A DNA stretch of 64,000 bases from contig JACOUQ010000037.1 in assembly GCA_016177775.1 (NCBI GenBank), positions 124,001 to 188,000 on the forward strand. The letters are read 5' to 3'. A program made the position numbers and the translations under genes. The notes beneath the pieces were generated by a model, which saw only the letters and a list, made by a program, of their open reading frames with translations, ran no database searches and was not told where the DNA came from. Numbering within the stretch: position 1 is the first letter of the stretch; the number at the start of each line of letters is the position of its first letter. Below, in pieces: positions 37,686 through 50,048 of this stretch. This stretch comes from Geobacter sp. Its GTDB lineage: Bacteria; Desulfobacterota; Desulfuromonadia; Geobacterales; Geobacteraceae.

Positions 37686-38435
37686 TCAGATCATCCCCAG
37701 GAATTTATGGGTCTGGGGAATTACCCGGACTTCTTTCAGGTATCTGCATGCTGTTTCCTGCAACTCGATCACCTTTATTGGCGACACTGTAACCGATCCA
37801 TCCTTTCCAGTCATCGGCTGAATGATGAGCGGAATATTTTTGCCGACAGCGGCAATTATTTCGCAAGCTCTGATGACTTCCCAATCCTGGGTTGTCTCGC
37901 CAACTACCACCTTTACGAACAGCTCCTTGTGGGCCGCTATCTCGATGAATCTTTGATGGCAATCCCACAGGTCAGCTTCGCCTGATGTGGACGGCAGCTT
38001 TATATCCATGGAAATGTAATCGATGTTGTCGATCACCGTTCCGAGGGTTTCATGGGGCACGCCGTTAGTTTCCAGGTAGATCGGGAGAATGCTCCGCAGC
38101 CTTGGAAGCCATTCTACTAGAGCATCATGGTGTAGCAGCGGCTCGCCGCCGGTCAGGCTGATGGAGTGATGAACGCCCGGCCAGCCACGGCACCAGCCTT
38201 CCAGGTGCATTGCGATCCGTTCCAGACCTACGGGATTGGCCTGCGGGAAAAAGTCTCTCCGCCCAGGAGTCGCTTCCATCAGGCAGTGCTTCGGCGCCGT
38301 CAGGCTGCCTGTGTCGCAATAGTCGCAGGAAATATTGCAGCCGGCAAAGCGGATAAACGCCTGGCGCAGCCCTACGAGCATCCCTTCCCCCTGGACCGAT
38401 GAGAATACCTCTATGAGCTCGGCGGATTTATTCAT
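37686..38435 (-). CDS. queE: 7-carboxy-7-deazaguanine synthase
   Basis: The protein has 249 residues. Radical SAM cysteines are Cys33, Cys37 and Cys40 (CNISCDYC), the C-x3-C-x2-C spacing. SLTGGEPLLH is the SAM-binding GGE motif, and VQGEG near residue 14 is typical of QueE. It rearranges carboxytetrahydropterin to the deazaguanine core of queuosine. It overlaps queD by 8 bases. Confidence 0.94.
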   Translation of the reverse strand: MNKSAELIEVFSSVQGEGMLVGLRQAFIRFAGCNISCDYCDTGSLTAPKHCLMEATPGRRDFFPQANPVGLERIAMHLEGWCRGWPGVHHSISLTGGEPLLHHDALVEWLPRLRSILPIYLETNGVPHETLGTVIDNIDYISMDIKLPSTSGEADLWDCHQRFIEIAAHKELFVKVVVGETTQDWEVIRACEIIAAVGKNIPLIIQPMTGKDGSVTVSPIKVIELQETACRYLKEVRVIPQTHKFLGMI

Positions 38436-38796
38436 AGTAGCTGGCGCTTGCGTTGTCCGATTCCCAAACCGTTATCATTTCAACCTTGATGTTTCCGTCA
38501 TTGAGGATGCCGGACAGCTCTTCGTAAAGATAGCGGGAAATGTTTTCGGAAGACGGCGAAATCCCGACGAACGGCGGCAATTCGTTCAGGTACTTGTGGT
38601 CAAGCGTCTTCAACAGCCGTATGGTTTCAGCCTTGAGTATCTTGAAATCAATGCCGAGTCCTGCCTTATCCAGTTCCCTGGCGGTGACCATCACCTCCAC
38701 CTTCCAGTTGTGGCCGTGCAGGTTCTCGCATTCCCCCTGGTAGTTGATCAGGCAATGGGCTGCGGCAAAGGATGTAACAATGTTGAGTCTGTACAT
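38428..38796 (-). CDS. queD: 6-carboxytetrahydropterin synthase
   Basis: The protein has 122 residues. Zinc ligands are His14, His27 and His29 (FAAAHC, LHGHNW), and the catalytic Cys is Cys23 (GECENLHGH). It converts dihydroneopterin triphosphate for QueE. Start ATG behind GGAGA. queDE form the two middle steps of pre-queuosine synthesis; queC and folE are not in the window. Confidence 0.95.
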   Translation of the reverse strand: MYRLNIVTSFAAAHCLINYQGECENLHGHNWKVEVMVTARELDKAGLGIDFKILKAETIRLLKTLDHKYLNELPPFVGISPSSENISRYLYEELSGILNDGNIKVEMITVWESDNASASYYE

Positions 38797-38892
38797 GCTG
38801 TCTCCTAGTGTTGTTTACTTATTGGGATGATAGCACGTAAGTATGGGAATGTCACCCCCCTCCCCTTTCTGCAGACTGCGGTGTCGGGACAC

Positions 38893-38927
38893 AAAAAAAG
38901 CCCGACGATGTGAACCGTCGGGCTTTT
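38893..38927 (-). terminator. terminator of the kor operon
   Basis: AAAAGCCCGACG (38896-38907) pairs with CGTCGGGCTTTT (38916-38927). The T-run on the minus strand is 7 long. It lies 19 bases beyond korC. Confidence 0.9.
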
Positions 38928-38945
38928 GGTCAGGCAGTAATGCTC

Positions 38946-39494
38946 TTACTTCTTGGCTTCCAGGGCCTTTTCGTAGCCGGTGTTGAAAGCCTTCTTGTTC
39001 AGTTCGAGGAAGGCTTCGGGGACCCGGGAAAGAACCGCCTTCTCGGCGGCCTCCCTGGATACCACGCCCGTGAGCGCGACCATCGCGCCAAGCGCTACGA
39101 TATTGGCAACTATCTCGCGGCCGACCTCGTTCTTGGCGGTGTTGATAATTGGGAATGAGGTAATGTTGTATTTACCTGCCGGGTGCTTTTGTACCAGATC
39201 GGAATCAAGCAGCAGCACGCCACCTTCTTTCAGGTCGTGGACATACTTGTCGCACGCCTCCTGGGTAAGGGCCAGAAGCGCGTCCACATGGGTTGCCTTC
39301 GGGTAGTCGACGGGGCCTTCGGAGATTATTACCTCCGACTTGGAGGCGCCACCACGGGCCTCGGGGCCGTAGCTCTGGGACTGCACGGCCTGCTTGCCGT
39401 CGTAGATCGACGCGGCCTCGGCCATGATAACACCGGCCAGGATCAGACCCTGTCCGCCGGCGCCGGAAAATCTAAGCTCGTATCTTCCAGACAT
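38946..39494 (-). CDS. korC: 2-oxoglutarate:ferredoxin oxidoreductase, gamma subunit
   Basis: The protein has 182 residues from ATG 39494 (MSGRYELRFSG), behind GGAGAG. It has the gamma-domain motifs SGAGGQGLILAGVIMAEA and QSYGPEARGGASKSEVIIS. It is the last subunit gene of the four-gene set D-A-B-C. The complex oxidises 2-oxoglutarate to succinyl-CoA with ferredoxin, or the reverse. Confidence 0.94.
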   Translation of the reverse strand: MSGRYELRFSGAGGQGLILAGVIMAEAASIYDGKQAVQSQSYGPEARGGASKSEVIISEGPVDYPKATHVDALLALTQEACDKYVHDLKEGGVLLLDSDLVQKHPAGKYNITSFPIINTAKNEVGREIVANIVALGAMVALTGVVSREAAEKAVLSRVPEAFLELNKKAFNTGYEKALEAKK

Positions 39495-39566
39495 TGTGTC
39501 TCTCCTTTTCAAACGCGACGACAGATTTGCGATCGTCACAAATCTGTCGCTACGGACTGTTGTTGA

Positions 39567-40388
39567 TTACTTCGCGCCACCCTGGGCACGCTCGATCACC
39601 TTCGCATACTGCTCGCAGTACTCGGGCTTGTCCTCTTTGTAGAGGATACCGGTGAGTACCTTGCCCTGGAGCTGCTCGGGAGTCATCTTCTCGGCGGCTT
39701 TTACAGGAACGGCGATGTCTTTCAGGCGGTTCATCATCTCGATGACCGACTTGAATTTGTTGCGGCGACCGTAGGTGGTCGGGCAGTCGTCGAGAATCTC
39801 CACCACGGAGAATCCCTTGTGCTGGATCGCTTCTGTGATCAGCTTGTCGATCTGGTTGGCGTGATAGGCGGTGCCGCGGGCCACGAAGGTGGCGCCAGCG
39901 CCGATGGCAAGCTTGGCCACGTCGAAAGCCGGGTCGGGGTTGCCGTAGGGGGTGGTGGAAGCCTTGGCGCCGGTCGGGGTGCAGGGAGAGAACTGGCCGC
40001 CGGTCATGCCGTAAATATTGTTGTTCATGATGATGTAGGTCATGTCGATGTTGCGGCGGCAGGCATGGATGAAGTGGTTGCCGCCGATTGCGGTGCCGTC
40101 GCCGTCGCCGCCAACAAGCAGGACGGTCATTTCGGGACGGGCCATTTTCACGCCAGTGGCGAATGCCGCAGCACGGCCATGGGCGGTGTGCAGGGTGCAG
40201 CAATCCATGTAGCCCGGCAGACGAGAGGCGCAGCCGATACCGGAAACGATCGCGGTGTTTTCTTTCTTGAGGCCGAGAGTGTCAATGGCCCGGATCATCC
40301 CCTTCATTACGATGCCGTGACCGCAGCCGGGGCACCAGATGTGGGGCAACTTGCCCGGACGGAGATATTTATCATAATCGAACGCCAT
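39567..40388 (-). CDS. korB: 2-oxoglutarate:ferredoxin oxidoreductase, beta subunit
   Basis: The protein has 273 residues. CPGCGHG near residue 20 is a cluster-binding motif. The TPP motif GDGDGTAIGGNHFIHACRRN is near 94, followed by NNNIYGMTGGQ. It carries the thiamine diphosphate site. ATG start behind GGAGG, two bases after korA. Confidence 0.95.
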   Translation of the reverse strand: MAFDYDKYLRPGKLPHIWCPGCGHGIVMKGMIRAIDTLGLKKENTAIVSGIGCASRLPGYMDCCTLHTAHGRAAAFATGVKMARPEMTVLLVGGDGDGTAIGGNHFIHACRRNIDMTYIIMNNNIYGMTGGQFSPCTPTGAKASTTPYGNPDPAFDVAKLAIGAGATFVARGTAYHANQIDKLITEAIQHKGFSVVEILDDCPTTYGRRNKFKSVIEMMNRLKDIAVPVKAAEKMTPEQLQGKVLTGILYKEDKPEYCEQYAKVIERAQGGAK

Positions 40389-40390
40389 GG

Positions 40391-41524
40391 TTACTTGACC
40401 TCCTTCATCTTGTCGAGAATCTGGCCAGGATTTATCGGCTCGCCGTCAACGCGGAAAATACCCAGCACCGGGGCCTTGCCCTCTGCGCAACGCTCAACTT
40501 CGATAGTGCACATGCCGAGATTCATCTCCGGAGTTATGAACGCCTTGACCTTGCCGGCCAGCGCCTTGATCTGTTTGTCCGGGAACGGCCATACTGTCTT
40601 GATCCGGAACATACCTACCTTGATTCCCTGTTTGCGCGCCTCATTGACAGCAAAGCGGGCGGAACGGGAAGTGGAACCGAAAGCAACCACTACGATCTCG
40701 GCATCATCCAGCAGGTATTCTTCGAAATCGACGATATTGTCCACATCGGCCATAACCTTGCGGATCTGACGCTCCTCCTCGGCCTGAACATAATCAGCCT
40801 TGGTGGTGGGGAAGCCGTCGGGAAGCTTGTTGAGACCGGTCACATGGAACTTGTAGCCGGAGCCGAAAGATGCCAGGGGGGGCACATCGCCGAACTGGGT
40901 GTCATAGGGCTTGTACTGCTCGGGGGGGACGGTCGGCTTGATGCGGTCGAGCACTTCCATTTCGCCGGGCTCGGGGAACTCGATCCTCTCCCGCATGTGA
41001 CCGACGATCTCGTCCGGCATGACGAACACAGGCAGACGATACTTCTCGGCCAGATTGAAGGCCTGCACGGTCATCTCGAAGCATTCCTGCACGGAGGCAG
41101 GCAGCAGAGCGATAGTGGCATGATCGCCATGGGTACCCCAGCGGGCGCACATGATATCAGACTGGGAAGGACCGGTCGGCATGCCGGTGGAGGGGCCACC
41201 ACGCATAACGTTGTAGATGACGCAGGGAATTTCGGCAATGCAGGCATAGCCGATAAGTTCCTGTTTGAGGGAAAGTCCCGGGCCGGAAGTCGCGGTAAGT
41301 GTCTTGGCACCGCCCAGTGCACCGCCGATTACGGCCGCCATGGCAGCGATCTCGTCTTCCATCTGGATGAATTTGCCACCGACCTTGGGAAGCTCATTGG
41401 ACAACACCTCGGCCACTTCGGTGGAAGGGGTGATCGGGTAGCCGGCGAAAAAGCGGCAGCCGGCGTACAAGGCGCCGTGCGCAGCAGCTTCGTTACCCTG
41501 AAGGAACGCAACTTTCTTTGCCAC
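40391..41524 (-). CDS. korA: 2-oxoglutarate:ferredoxin oxidoreductase, alpha subunit
   Basis: The protein has 377 residues from GTG 41524, behind AGGAGG. N-terminal FLQGNEAAAHGALYAGCRFF and GYPITPSTEVAE mark the substrate domain. TSGPGLSLKQELIGYA is near 78. The C-terminal domain ends in the alpha-type Rossmann fold. It pairs with korB. Confidence 0.95.
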   Translation of the reverse strand: MAKKVAFLQGNEAAAHGALYAGCRFFAGYPITPSTEVAEVLSNELPKVGGKFIQMEDEIAAMAAVIGGALGGAKTLTATSGPGLSLKQELIGYACIAEIPCVIYNVMRGGPSTGMPTGPSQSDIMCARWGTHGDHATIALLPASVQECFEMTVQAFNLAEKYRLPVFVMPDEIVGHMRERIEFPEPGEMEVLDRIKPTVPPEQYKPYDTQFGDVPPLASFGSGYKFHVTGLNKLPDGFPTTKADYVQAEEERQIRKVMADVDNIVDFEEYLLDDAEIVVVAFGSTSRSARFAVNEARKQGIKVGMFRIKTVWPFPDKQIKALAGKVKAFITPEMNLGMCTIEVERCAEGKAPVLGIFRVDGEPINPGQILDKMKEVK

Positions 41525-41546
41525 TGTAGATACCTCCTGTTCTTTA

Positions 41547-41741
41547 TTAAGGTTTTACTTTGATTGCGAAGTCAGGGCACCGGAGTTCACACTGCATGCA
41601 CTTGATACAGGCCTCCAGGTTTTTGACCGCCGCCACGAATCCCTGCATCTCCAGGACCTTGGTCGGGCAGAACTCGACGCAAATGTGGCACCCCTTGCAA
41701 TACTTCTCGATAATCTCGATTGTCGGAAGCTTTTTTTCCAT
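41547..41741 (-). CDS. korD: 2-oxoglutarate:ferredoxin oxidoreductase, ferredoxin-like delta subunit
   Basis: The protein has 64 residues. Two [4Fe-4S] motifs lie at Cys15, 18, 21, 25 and Cys45, 48, 51, 55. It passes electrons from the TPP site to ferredoxin. It is the first gene of korDABC, with AAGGAG ahead of ATG. Confidence 0.94.
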   Translation of the reverse strand: MEKKLPTIEIIEKYCKGCHICVEFCPTKVLEMQGFVAAVKNLEACIKCMQCELRCPDFAIKVKP

Positions 41742-41818
41742 CTACGTACGCTCCTTTATTGATTTTGCAGAAAATGTTGGTTTTGTTAGGAACAGCCAAC
41801 AATATGCCCTGTCATAAT

Positions 41819-41849
41819 GTAAAAGAAGGGCATTGCGCCCTTCTTTTAC
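41819..41849 (-). terminator. terminator between mdh and korD
   Basis: GTAAAAGAAGGGC (41819-41831) pairs perfectly with GCCCTTCTTTTAC (41837-41849), loop ATTGC. It should at least partly separate icd-mdh from korDABC. Confidence 0.85.
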
Positions 41850-41873
41850 ATTTGGAAGAACTTAGCTGCCAGA

Positions 41874-42854
<981 letters not shown>

Positions 42855-42872
42855 TTAATTACCTGTTTCTTG

Positions 42873-45110
<2,238 letters not shown>

Positions 45111-45181
45111 TTAATGCCTGTATCGCCAGAGGCTTGATTGATTAAGGAAAGCGGCGGACTCGCGTTTCATCGGCCATGTCG

Positions 45182-45233
45182 GCCGTATACGGAGATATGG
45201 TTTGTGTATACAGTATACAGTATGTGGTGTCAA
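45182..45233 (-). promoter_or_regulatory. icd promoter with palindromic operators
   Basis: On the minus strand TTGACA (45233-45228), 17 bases, TATACA (45210-45205). The perfect palindrome GTATACAGTATAC (45206-45218 on the plus strand) covers the -10. A second site, CCGTATACGG, lies at 45183-45192, downstream of the start point. The layout is the same as at acnB. Confidence 0.75.
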
Positions 45234-45292
45234 GAAAAAAAGAGGGAAAATACTTGCTATGACATGGCTCCAAAGGAGCATGAAAGGATGTT

Positions 45293-45982
45293 TTAATGGA
45301 AAGATTTTCCTGCGGAGAACCTGCGTGCTTCGGCAATATCTTCGCGGCTGACGTTTCTGGGGATGCGAAGCACCTGTCCGGGCGATATGAACCGCGGGTC
45401 GCGGATCTGATCCCGGTTGGCCCTATAGATAAGGGGCCAGAGGGTCTGGTCATTGTAGACTTCATGTCGCGCGGCAATTTGTGGCAGGGTTTCGCCACGC
45501 TTGACAGTATAATAAGGAGGGAGCGGTCGTTCCCGTTCAGTTTTCTCCTTCTCCCGCTCCCTCCTTTTCTTTTCCTCTTCTCGAAGCTTCTCCTCGGCGA
45601 GGCGCTTCTGCTCCTCGATCTCGGCGAGGCGCTTCTGCTCGGCCTTCAGGCGTTCAGCCTCTTCGCGCAAAAGCTTCTCTGCGTGCACCCTGGCCTTTTC
45701 CTCTTCGAGTTTCTTTCGCAGCAACATCCCCTTTGACCATGCAAGGAGAAAAAGCCGCTCCGCCTCATCATCATCCCCGTCTTTCAACAAGACTTCAGCC
45801 ATGATGACGGTTTCTTCGATGCTGCGGTATTCCGCCGGGAGGATCTTATCGTCACCCTTGGTACGGGTCTGCTCGAGAATGGCACGGGATTCGGTCATTC
45901 CCTTGGGAACCCTGGCGGCACATCCCCAGAAAACCGGCAGTAGAAGAATGAGTAGTGCCGCTATTCCGCGGGGAATCAACAT
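45293..45982 (-). CDS. LysM-domain lipoprotein with coiled coil
   Basis: The protein has 229 residues from ATG 45982, which overlaps the aspS stop (TGATG). The lipobox is FWGCA with the Cys near residue 20. A long Lys/Glu/Arg coiled coil spans ~95-155. A LysM domain follows (YYTVKRGETLPQIAARH, near 162, to VLRIPRN). It should be anchored in a membrane and bind peptidoglycan. It is cotranscribed with aspS, and its exact role is unknown. Confidence 0.85.
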   Translation of the reverse strand: MLIPRGIAALLILLLPVFWGCAARVPKGMTESRAILEQTRTKGDDKILPAEYRSIEETVIMAEVLLKDGDDDEAERLFLLAWSKGMLLRKKLEEEKARVHAEKLLREEAERLKAEQKRLAEIEEQKRLAEEKLREEEKKRREREKEKTERERPLPPYYTVKRGETLPQIAARHEVYNDQTLWPLIYRANRDQIRDPRFISPGQVLRIPRNVSREDIAEARRFSAGKSFH

Positions 45983-47775
45983 CAATTCCCGGCGTCCTCG
46001 CTTCTTACGCGCAATCCGAGCTCGCGCAACTGCTTCTGGTCAACCGGCGACGGGGCCTCGGACATGAGACAGGCCCCTTTCTGCGTCTTGGGGAAAGCTA
46101 TGACATCGCGGATGGAATCGCTGCCGGTAAGGAGCATGATCAGACGGTCCATGCCGAAGGCGATGCCGCCGTGCGGGGGGGTGCCGTACTCCAGGGCGTC
46201 CAGCAGGAAGCCGAACTTGGATCGCGCCTCCTCCTCGGCGAGGCCGAGCATCTTGAACATGAGGGACTGAACCTGCTCCTGATGGATACGGATGGAACCA
46301 CCGCCGATCTCGTTGCCGTTGAGCACCAGGTCGTACGCCTTGGCCCGGCAGCGCCCAGGATCGGATTCCACGAACTCCACGTCCTCGTCCATCGGTGCGG
46401 TGAACGGGTGGTGAACCGCGGCCCAGCGCTTATCCTCCTCGTCCCACTCCAGAAGCGGGAAGTCGGTAATCCAGACGAAACGGTAATCGTCCTTGCTGAC
46501 GAGACCGAGAAGCTGGGCAAGGTGATTGCGCAGCTTGCCGAGAGAATCGTTAACCACTTTGGGCTTGTCCGCCACGAACAGAAGCAGGTCCCCCTCCTCC
46601 GCGCCGAAGGCCTGGTTCATGGAGGCGATCTCCGCTTCAGTGAAGAACTTGGCTATGGGTGAATGCCACTGCCCCTGCTCGATCTTCACATAGGCGAGCC
46701 CCTTGGCGCCGTAAATCCTGGCGAAATCGGTGAGGTCGTCGATCTCCTTGCGGGAGAAACGGGCGCAACCCTTGGCATTCAGTCCCTTGATGATCCCGCC
46801 GCCTGCTGCCACCTCGGCGAAGACCTTGAAGCCGGAGCCTTTAACGATGTCGGTCAGCTCGACCAGCTCCAGGCCGAAACGAATGTCCGGGTTGTCAACG
46901 CCAAAGCGGCGGATCGCTTCCGCATAGGTCATGCGCGGCACCGGAAGCGGCACATCAACCTCTTTTGCTTGCTTGAAAATGGTGGCGATAAGCCCTTCCA
47001 TGACCCGGATGATATCTTCCCGATCGATGAACGACATCTCGCAGTCGATCTGGGTGAATTCCGGCTGGCGGTCGGCGCGCAGGTCCTCGTCCCTGAAGCA
47101 GCGGACGACCTGGAAATAGCGGTCGAAGCCGGCGATCATCAGAATCTGCTTGAAGAGCTGGGGGGACTGGGGGAGCGCATAGAACTGCCCCTTGTGGATA
47201 CGGGAAGGAACAAGGAAGTCGCGTGCCCCTTCCGGGGTCGACTTGGTGAGAAACGGAGTCTCGATTTCAAGGAAACCCTTTTCTGTGAGATATTGCCTTG
47301 TTATCTGGGAAACCTTCGAGCGGAGCATGAGGTTTTCCTGGATGGCGGGACGGCGCATATCCAAGTAGCGGTACTTGAGACGAAGGTTCTCGGCAACATC
47401 AACATAGTCGTCCAGAGTGAACGGCAGAGGTTTGGAGGGGTTGAGGAGCCGGCATTCGTCTACCCTTATCTCCACTTCGCCTGTTTTCATGTTGGGATTG
47501 ACAGTACCTTCCGGCCTGGCGATCACTGTCCCCTTAACCGCGAGAACAAACTCGTTACGGATCTGCTCGGCCTTGGCATGGGCATCCCTGGACACTTCGG
47601 GATCAAAGACGATCTGCGCCAAACCTTCCCGGTCGCGCAGGTCGACGAAGATCAGCCCGCCATGGTCGCGGCGGCGCATGGCCCATCCCATCAGGACGAC
47701 ATCTTTCCCTATATCAGCGGCTTTCAACTCGCCGCAGTAATGTGTCCGCTTCCAATCACCAAGAATATCCGTCAC
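45982..47775 (-). CDS. aspS: Aspartyl-tRNA synthetase, probably non-discriminating
   Basis: I choose GTG 47775 ([17 protein letters not shown]) with GGAGG 8 bases upstream; the longer TTG frame starts on that ribosome site. The protein has 597 residues: an N-terminal anticodon-binding domain, a class II core with the bacterial GAD insertion, and motif 3 [12 protein letters not shown] near the end. The [10 protein letters not shown] loop (His38) has the His-Gly pair of AspRS enzymes that also charge tRNA-Asn, unlike the Leu-Gly of E. coli. If so, it supplies Asp-tRNA-Asn to a GatCAB amidotransferase. Confidence 0.95.
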   Translation of the reverse strand: MTDILGDWKRTHYCGELKAADIGKDVVLMGWAMRRRDHGGLIFVDLRDREGLAQIVFDPEVSRDAHAKAEQIRNEFVLAVKGTVIARPEGTVNPNMKTGEVEIRVDECRLLNPSKPLPFTLDDYVDVAENLRLKYRYLDMRRPAIQENLMLRSKVSQITRQYLTEKGFLEIETPFLTKSTPEGARDFLVPSRIHKGQFYALPQSPQLFKQILMIAGFDRYFQVVRCFRDEDLRADRQPEFTQIDCEMSFIDREDIIRVMEGLIATIFKQAKEVDVPLPVPRMTYAEAIRRFGVDNPDIRFGLELVELTDIVKGSGFKVFAEVAAGGGIIKGLNAKGCARFSRKEIDDLTDFARIYGAKGLAYVKIEQGQWHSPIAKFFTEAEIASMNQAFGAEEGDLLLFVADKPKVVNDSLGKLRNHLAQLLGLVSKDDYRFVWITDFPLLEWDEEDKRWAAVHHPFTAPMDEDVEFVESDPGRCRAKAYDLVLNGNEIGGGSIRIHQEQVQSLMFKMLGLAEEEARSKFGFLLDALEYGTPPHGGIAFGMDRLIMLLTGSDSIRDVIAFPKTQKGACLMSEAPSPVDQKQLRELGLRVRSEDAGN

Positions 47776-47909
47776 TGTTCTATCCTCCAATATTTCCGAG
47801 TCCGTTTCCTGTCAAAGGTTGACACTATACTCAAAAAATGGTTCATCTTCAAGGATTAATGCTGGATTTGCGTGGTATTTCCCCTCTTCAAATCCCTCGA
47901 CCACCCCCC

Positions 47910-47962
47910 CGCCCCCTCCTAACCAAGGAGGGGGCGTTGCTCCCCTCCTATTTTAGGAGGGG
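47910..47962. repeat. double-hairpin palindromic repeat
   Basis: CGCCCCCTCCT (47910-47920) pairs with AGGAGGGGGCG (47926-47936), and CCCCTCCTA (47942-47950) with TAGGAGGGG (47954-47962). It is flanked by pyrimidine-rich sequence between divergent aspS and the cyclase-like gene. The stems could also terminate transcription, but T-runs are lacking. Confidence 0.75.
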
Positions 47963-48003
47963 CTGGGAGTGGTAAGCTTTTGGACGTTACTAGCAGCGCT
48001 TGA

Positions 48004-48032
48004 TTGACACATCCATGCCGGCACGATATTTT
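48004..48032 (+). promoter_or_regulatory. sigma-70 promoter of the cyclase-like/DUF362 unit
   Basis: TTGACA at 48004-48009, a 17-base spacer, TATTTT at 48027-48032. It lies 33 bases before the first start. Confidence 0.55.
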
Positions 48033-48064
48033 TTAGTACGCTCAATTTATAAGGAAAACATTTC

Positions 48065-48943
48065 ATGCCCCATCTAAACCTTCCTGCGCTTCTCGAAGCA
48101 ATATCCGGAAGAACCGCAGCGGATGGCGGATTTGCAGCACACAGCGGTGGCGCTTTCAACCCTGAAGCCACGGCTTGGGGCGCTATCGCCCTCAAAATGG
48201 CCGGTGCTCGAAACGATCTCATCTCTTCTGCCCTTGACAAGCTGGCGTCTATCCAATCGTCCGACGGCAGGGTGAGTTTTTACAGCGACCATCCCGAAGT
48301 TTTCTGGCCAACCCCCATTGCGCTCCTTGCGTGGCATGGCTCGGACCTGCACCGGCAGAACATACGTCGGGCGATTGATTTTCTGCTGGGAATAACCGGT
48401 TTTCATTGGCAGAAGCCGGCCGGCTATCCCTGCGATTATGATACTGCCATTCGCGGCTGGCCGTGGGTGACCGATGCCCACTCCTGGGTAGAGCCGACGG
48501 CATTGTCCCTTCTGGCGCTGAATGTCGCCGGATATGGGGATCACGAGCGCTGCAGCGAAGGAATCAGGATGCTTCTTGACCGGCAGCTTCCCCACGGCGG
48601 ATGGAATTATGGAATTCCGGTCATGTACGAGCATGAGGTCCCACCCCAGACCCATACCACGGGGATCGCACTCGCTGCCCTGGAGGGGTGCGCTACGGGA
48701 GAGGTGGTCCATAAAAGCATCGATTACCTGAAAAAGGAAATCAGCGTGACCAATACCCCCCTCTCCCTCTGCTGGAGCATCCTGGGGCTCTCCGCATGGG
48801 GGATGAGGCCTTCGCCGACCGAAAGGCTCCTTGCGGAGGCCCACAATCTGCGGCACAAGTACGGAGATTTCGACACCACGCTCCTCTCCCTGCTGGTCAT
48901 TGCAAACCATTCCGAACACGGGCTGAAACAGGCGCTTAAATGA
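48065..48943 (+). CDS. Prenyltransferase/squalene-oxidase repeat protein
   Basis: The protein has 292 residues built of alpha-alpha barrel repeats (for example TADGGFAAHSGG, WVEPTALSLLALNVAGYG, LPHGGWNYG, TTGIALAALEGC). This is the fold of squalene/hopene cyclases and prenyltransferase beta subunits. At under half the length of a hopene cyclase (~630) it lacks the second barrel, and no DxDD acid motif is visible. A ligand-binding or scaffold role is as likely as catalysis. No signal peptide. Its stop overlaps the DUF362 start (ATGA). Confidence 0.75.
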   Translation: MPHLNLPALLEAISGRTAADGGFAAHSGGAFNPEATAWGAIALKMAGARNDLISSALDKLASIQSSDGRVSFYSDHPEVFWPTPIALLAWHGSDLHRQNIRRAIDFLLGITGFHWQKPAGYPCDYDTAIRGWPWVTDAHSWVEPTALSLLALNVAGYGDHERCSEGIRMLLDRQLPHGGWNYGIPVMYEHEVPPQTHTTGIALAALEGCATGEVVHKSIDYLKKEISVTNTPLSLCWSILGLSAWGMRPSPTERLLAEAHNLRHKYGDFDTTLLSLLVIANHSEHGLKQALK

Positions 48944-49968
48944 AACGTCACAATGCTCCGGACACCCCTCACCTTCTCATGACATCCGGCATATCCCGGC
49001 GGCATTTTCTCAAGGGAACCCTTGCGGGAAGCCTTGCCGTCGCATCCGGAATGAGCCTTGGCGGCTGTCACCATGCGAGGCAACAGGCACCAGTATTTGT
49101 CGGCAAAATCGATGGTTACGACAAGGAGATAGCCTCGGTCATTCTTGCAGGGATGCTCGAACTGGGGATCTCGCGTCAGGAGATCAAAGGGAAGAAAATT
49201 CTTCTCAAGCCGAACATGGTCGAGCCATGCAAGGGAAAGATCCACGTCACGACCCACCCGCTTGTCGTGCGCGGAGCAATCGAGGCGTTTCTGCGTCTTG
49301 GTGCGGCAGAAGTCATGGTGGCCGAAGGTCCAGGATTCTGCCGCGATACCCACATGGTCCTCGAAGAAACCGGGCTTGGCGAAATACTCCACGAGGACCG
49401 TATTCCCTTCACAGACCTTAACTACGACCCGGTATATGCCGTACAAAATTCCGGCCGTCTGTCCCGCATCTCAACCCTTGTCTTTCCGGCAACTCTCAGG
49501 CGGGCGGACTGGATCGTCTCAATGCCCAAACTGAAAACCCACTGGGTTGGTGTAAGCCTTTCCCTCAAAAACATGTTCGGAGTCATGCCCGGCTGTTATT
49601 ACGGCTGGCCAAAGAATCTGCTCCACCGCGAAGGCCCGGAAAAAATGATCCTGGACATCAATGAGACTCTCAAGCCCCACTTTGCCATTGTGGACGGCAT
49701 AACCGGCATGGAGGGGGACGGTCCCCTCACGGGCACACCCCGGCACGCAGGCGTAATCGTTATGGGGCGCAACCTGGTTGCCGTGGACGCCACCTGCACA
49801 CGCATAATGGCTATCCAACCCGGGCAGGTCCCTTATCTTGCATTGGCTTCGGAAAAACTTGGCCCCATCAATGAGGCCGGAATCATTCAACGCGGCGAAA
49901 CAATCGTATCAGTGCGCCAGGCGTTTGTTCAGCATATTCTCTATACCCGCGATCCTGCCAAGATTTAA
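48940..49968 (+). CDS. Tat-exported DUF362 protein
   Basis: The protein has 342 residues. The N-terminus carries a twin-arginine signal (SRRHFLKGTLAGSLAVASG, near residues 17-35) with a GGC that could be a lipobox. The mature part has the DUF362 pattern KILLKPNMVEP, then AEVMVAEGP, WIVSMPKLKTHWVGVSLSLK and a GITGMEGDGP loop. DUF362 proteins are often found with Fe-S domains; no ferredoxin motif is present here. Export in folded form hints at a cofactor. Function unknown. It is coupled to the cyclase-like gene. Confidence 0.8.
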   Translation: MKRHNAPDTPHLLMTSGISRRHFLKGTLAGSLAVASGMSLGGCHHARQQAPVFVGKIDGYDKEIASVILAGMLELGISRQEIKGKKILLKPNMVEPCKGKIHVTTHPLVVRGAIEAFLRLGAAEVMVAEGPGFCRDTHMVLEETGLGEILHEDRIPFTDLNYDPVYAVQNSGRLSRISTLVFPATLRRADWIVSMPKLKTHWVGVSLSLKNMFGVMPGCYYGWPKNLLHREGPEKMILDINETLKPHFAIVDGITGMEGDGPLTGTPRHAGVIVMGRNLVAVDATCTRIMAIQPGQVPYLALASEKLGPINEAGIIQRGETIVSVRQAFVQHILYTRDPAKI

Positions 49969-50020
49969 TCCTTCTCCCATCTTCACTCCCCCTGCACTGC
50001 AAAAAAATTTCGTTGTGCAT

Positions 50021-50048
50021 TTGACAAACCTTTGACCGGTGTTAGAAA
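50021..50048 (+). promoter_or_regulatory. candidate promoter of the tad locus
   Basis: TTGACA at 50021-50026 followed by TAGAAA at 50043-50048 (16-base spacer). It leaves a ~125-base leader before the pilin gene. The gap 49969-50178 holds no other feature. Confidence 0.4.
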
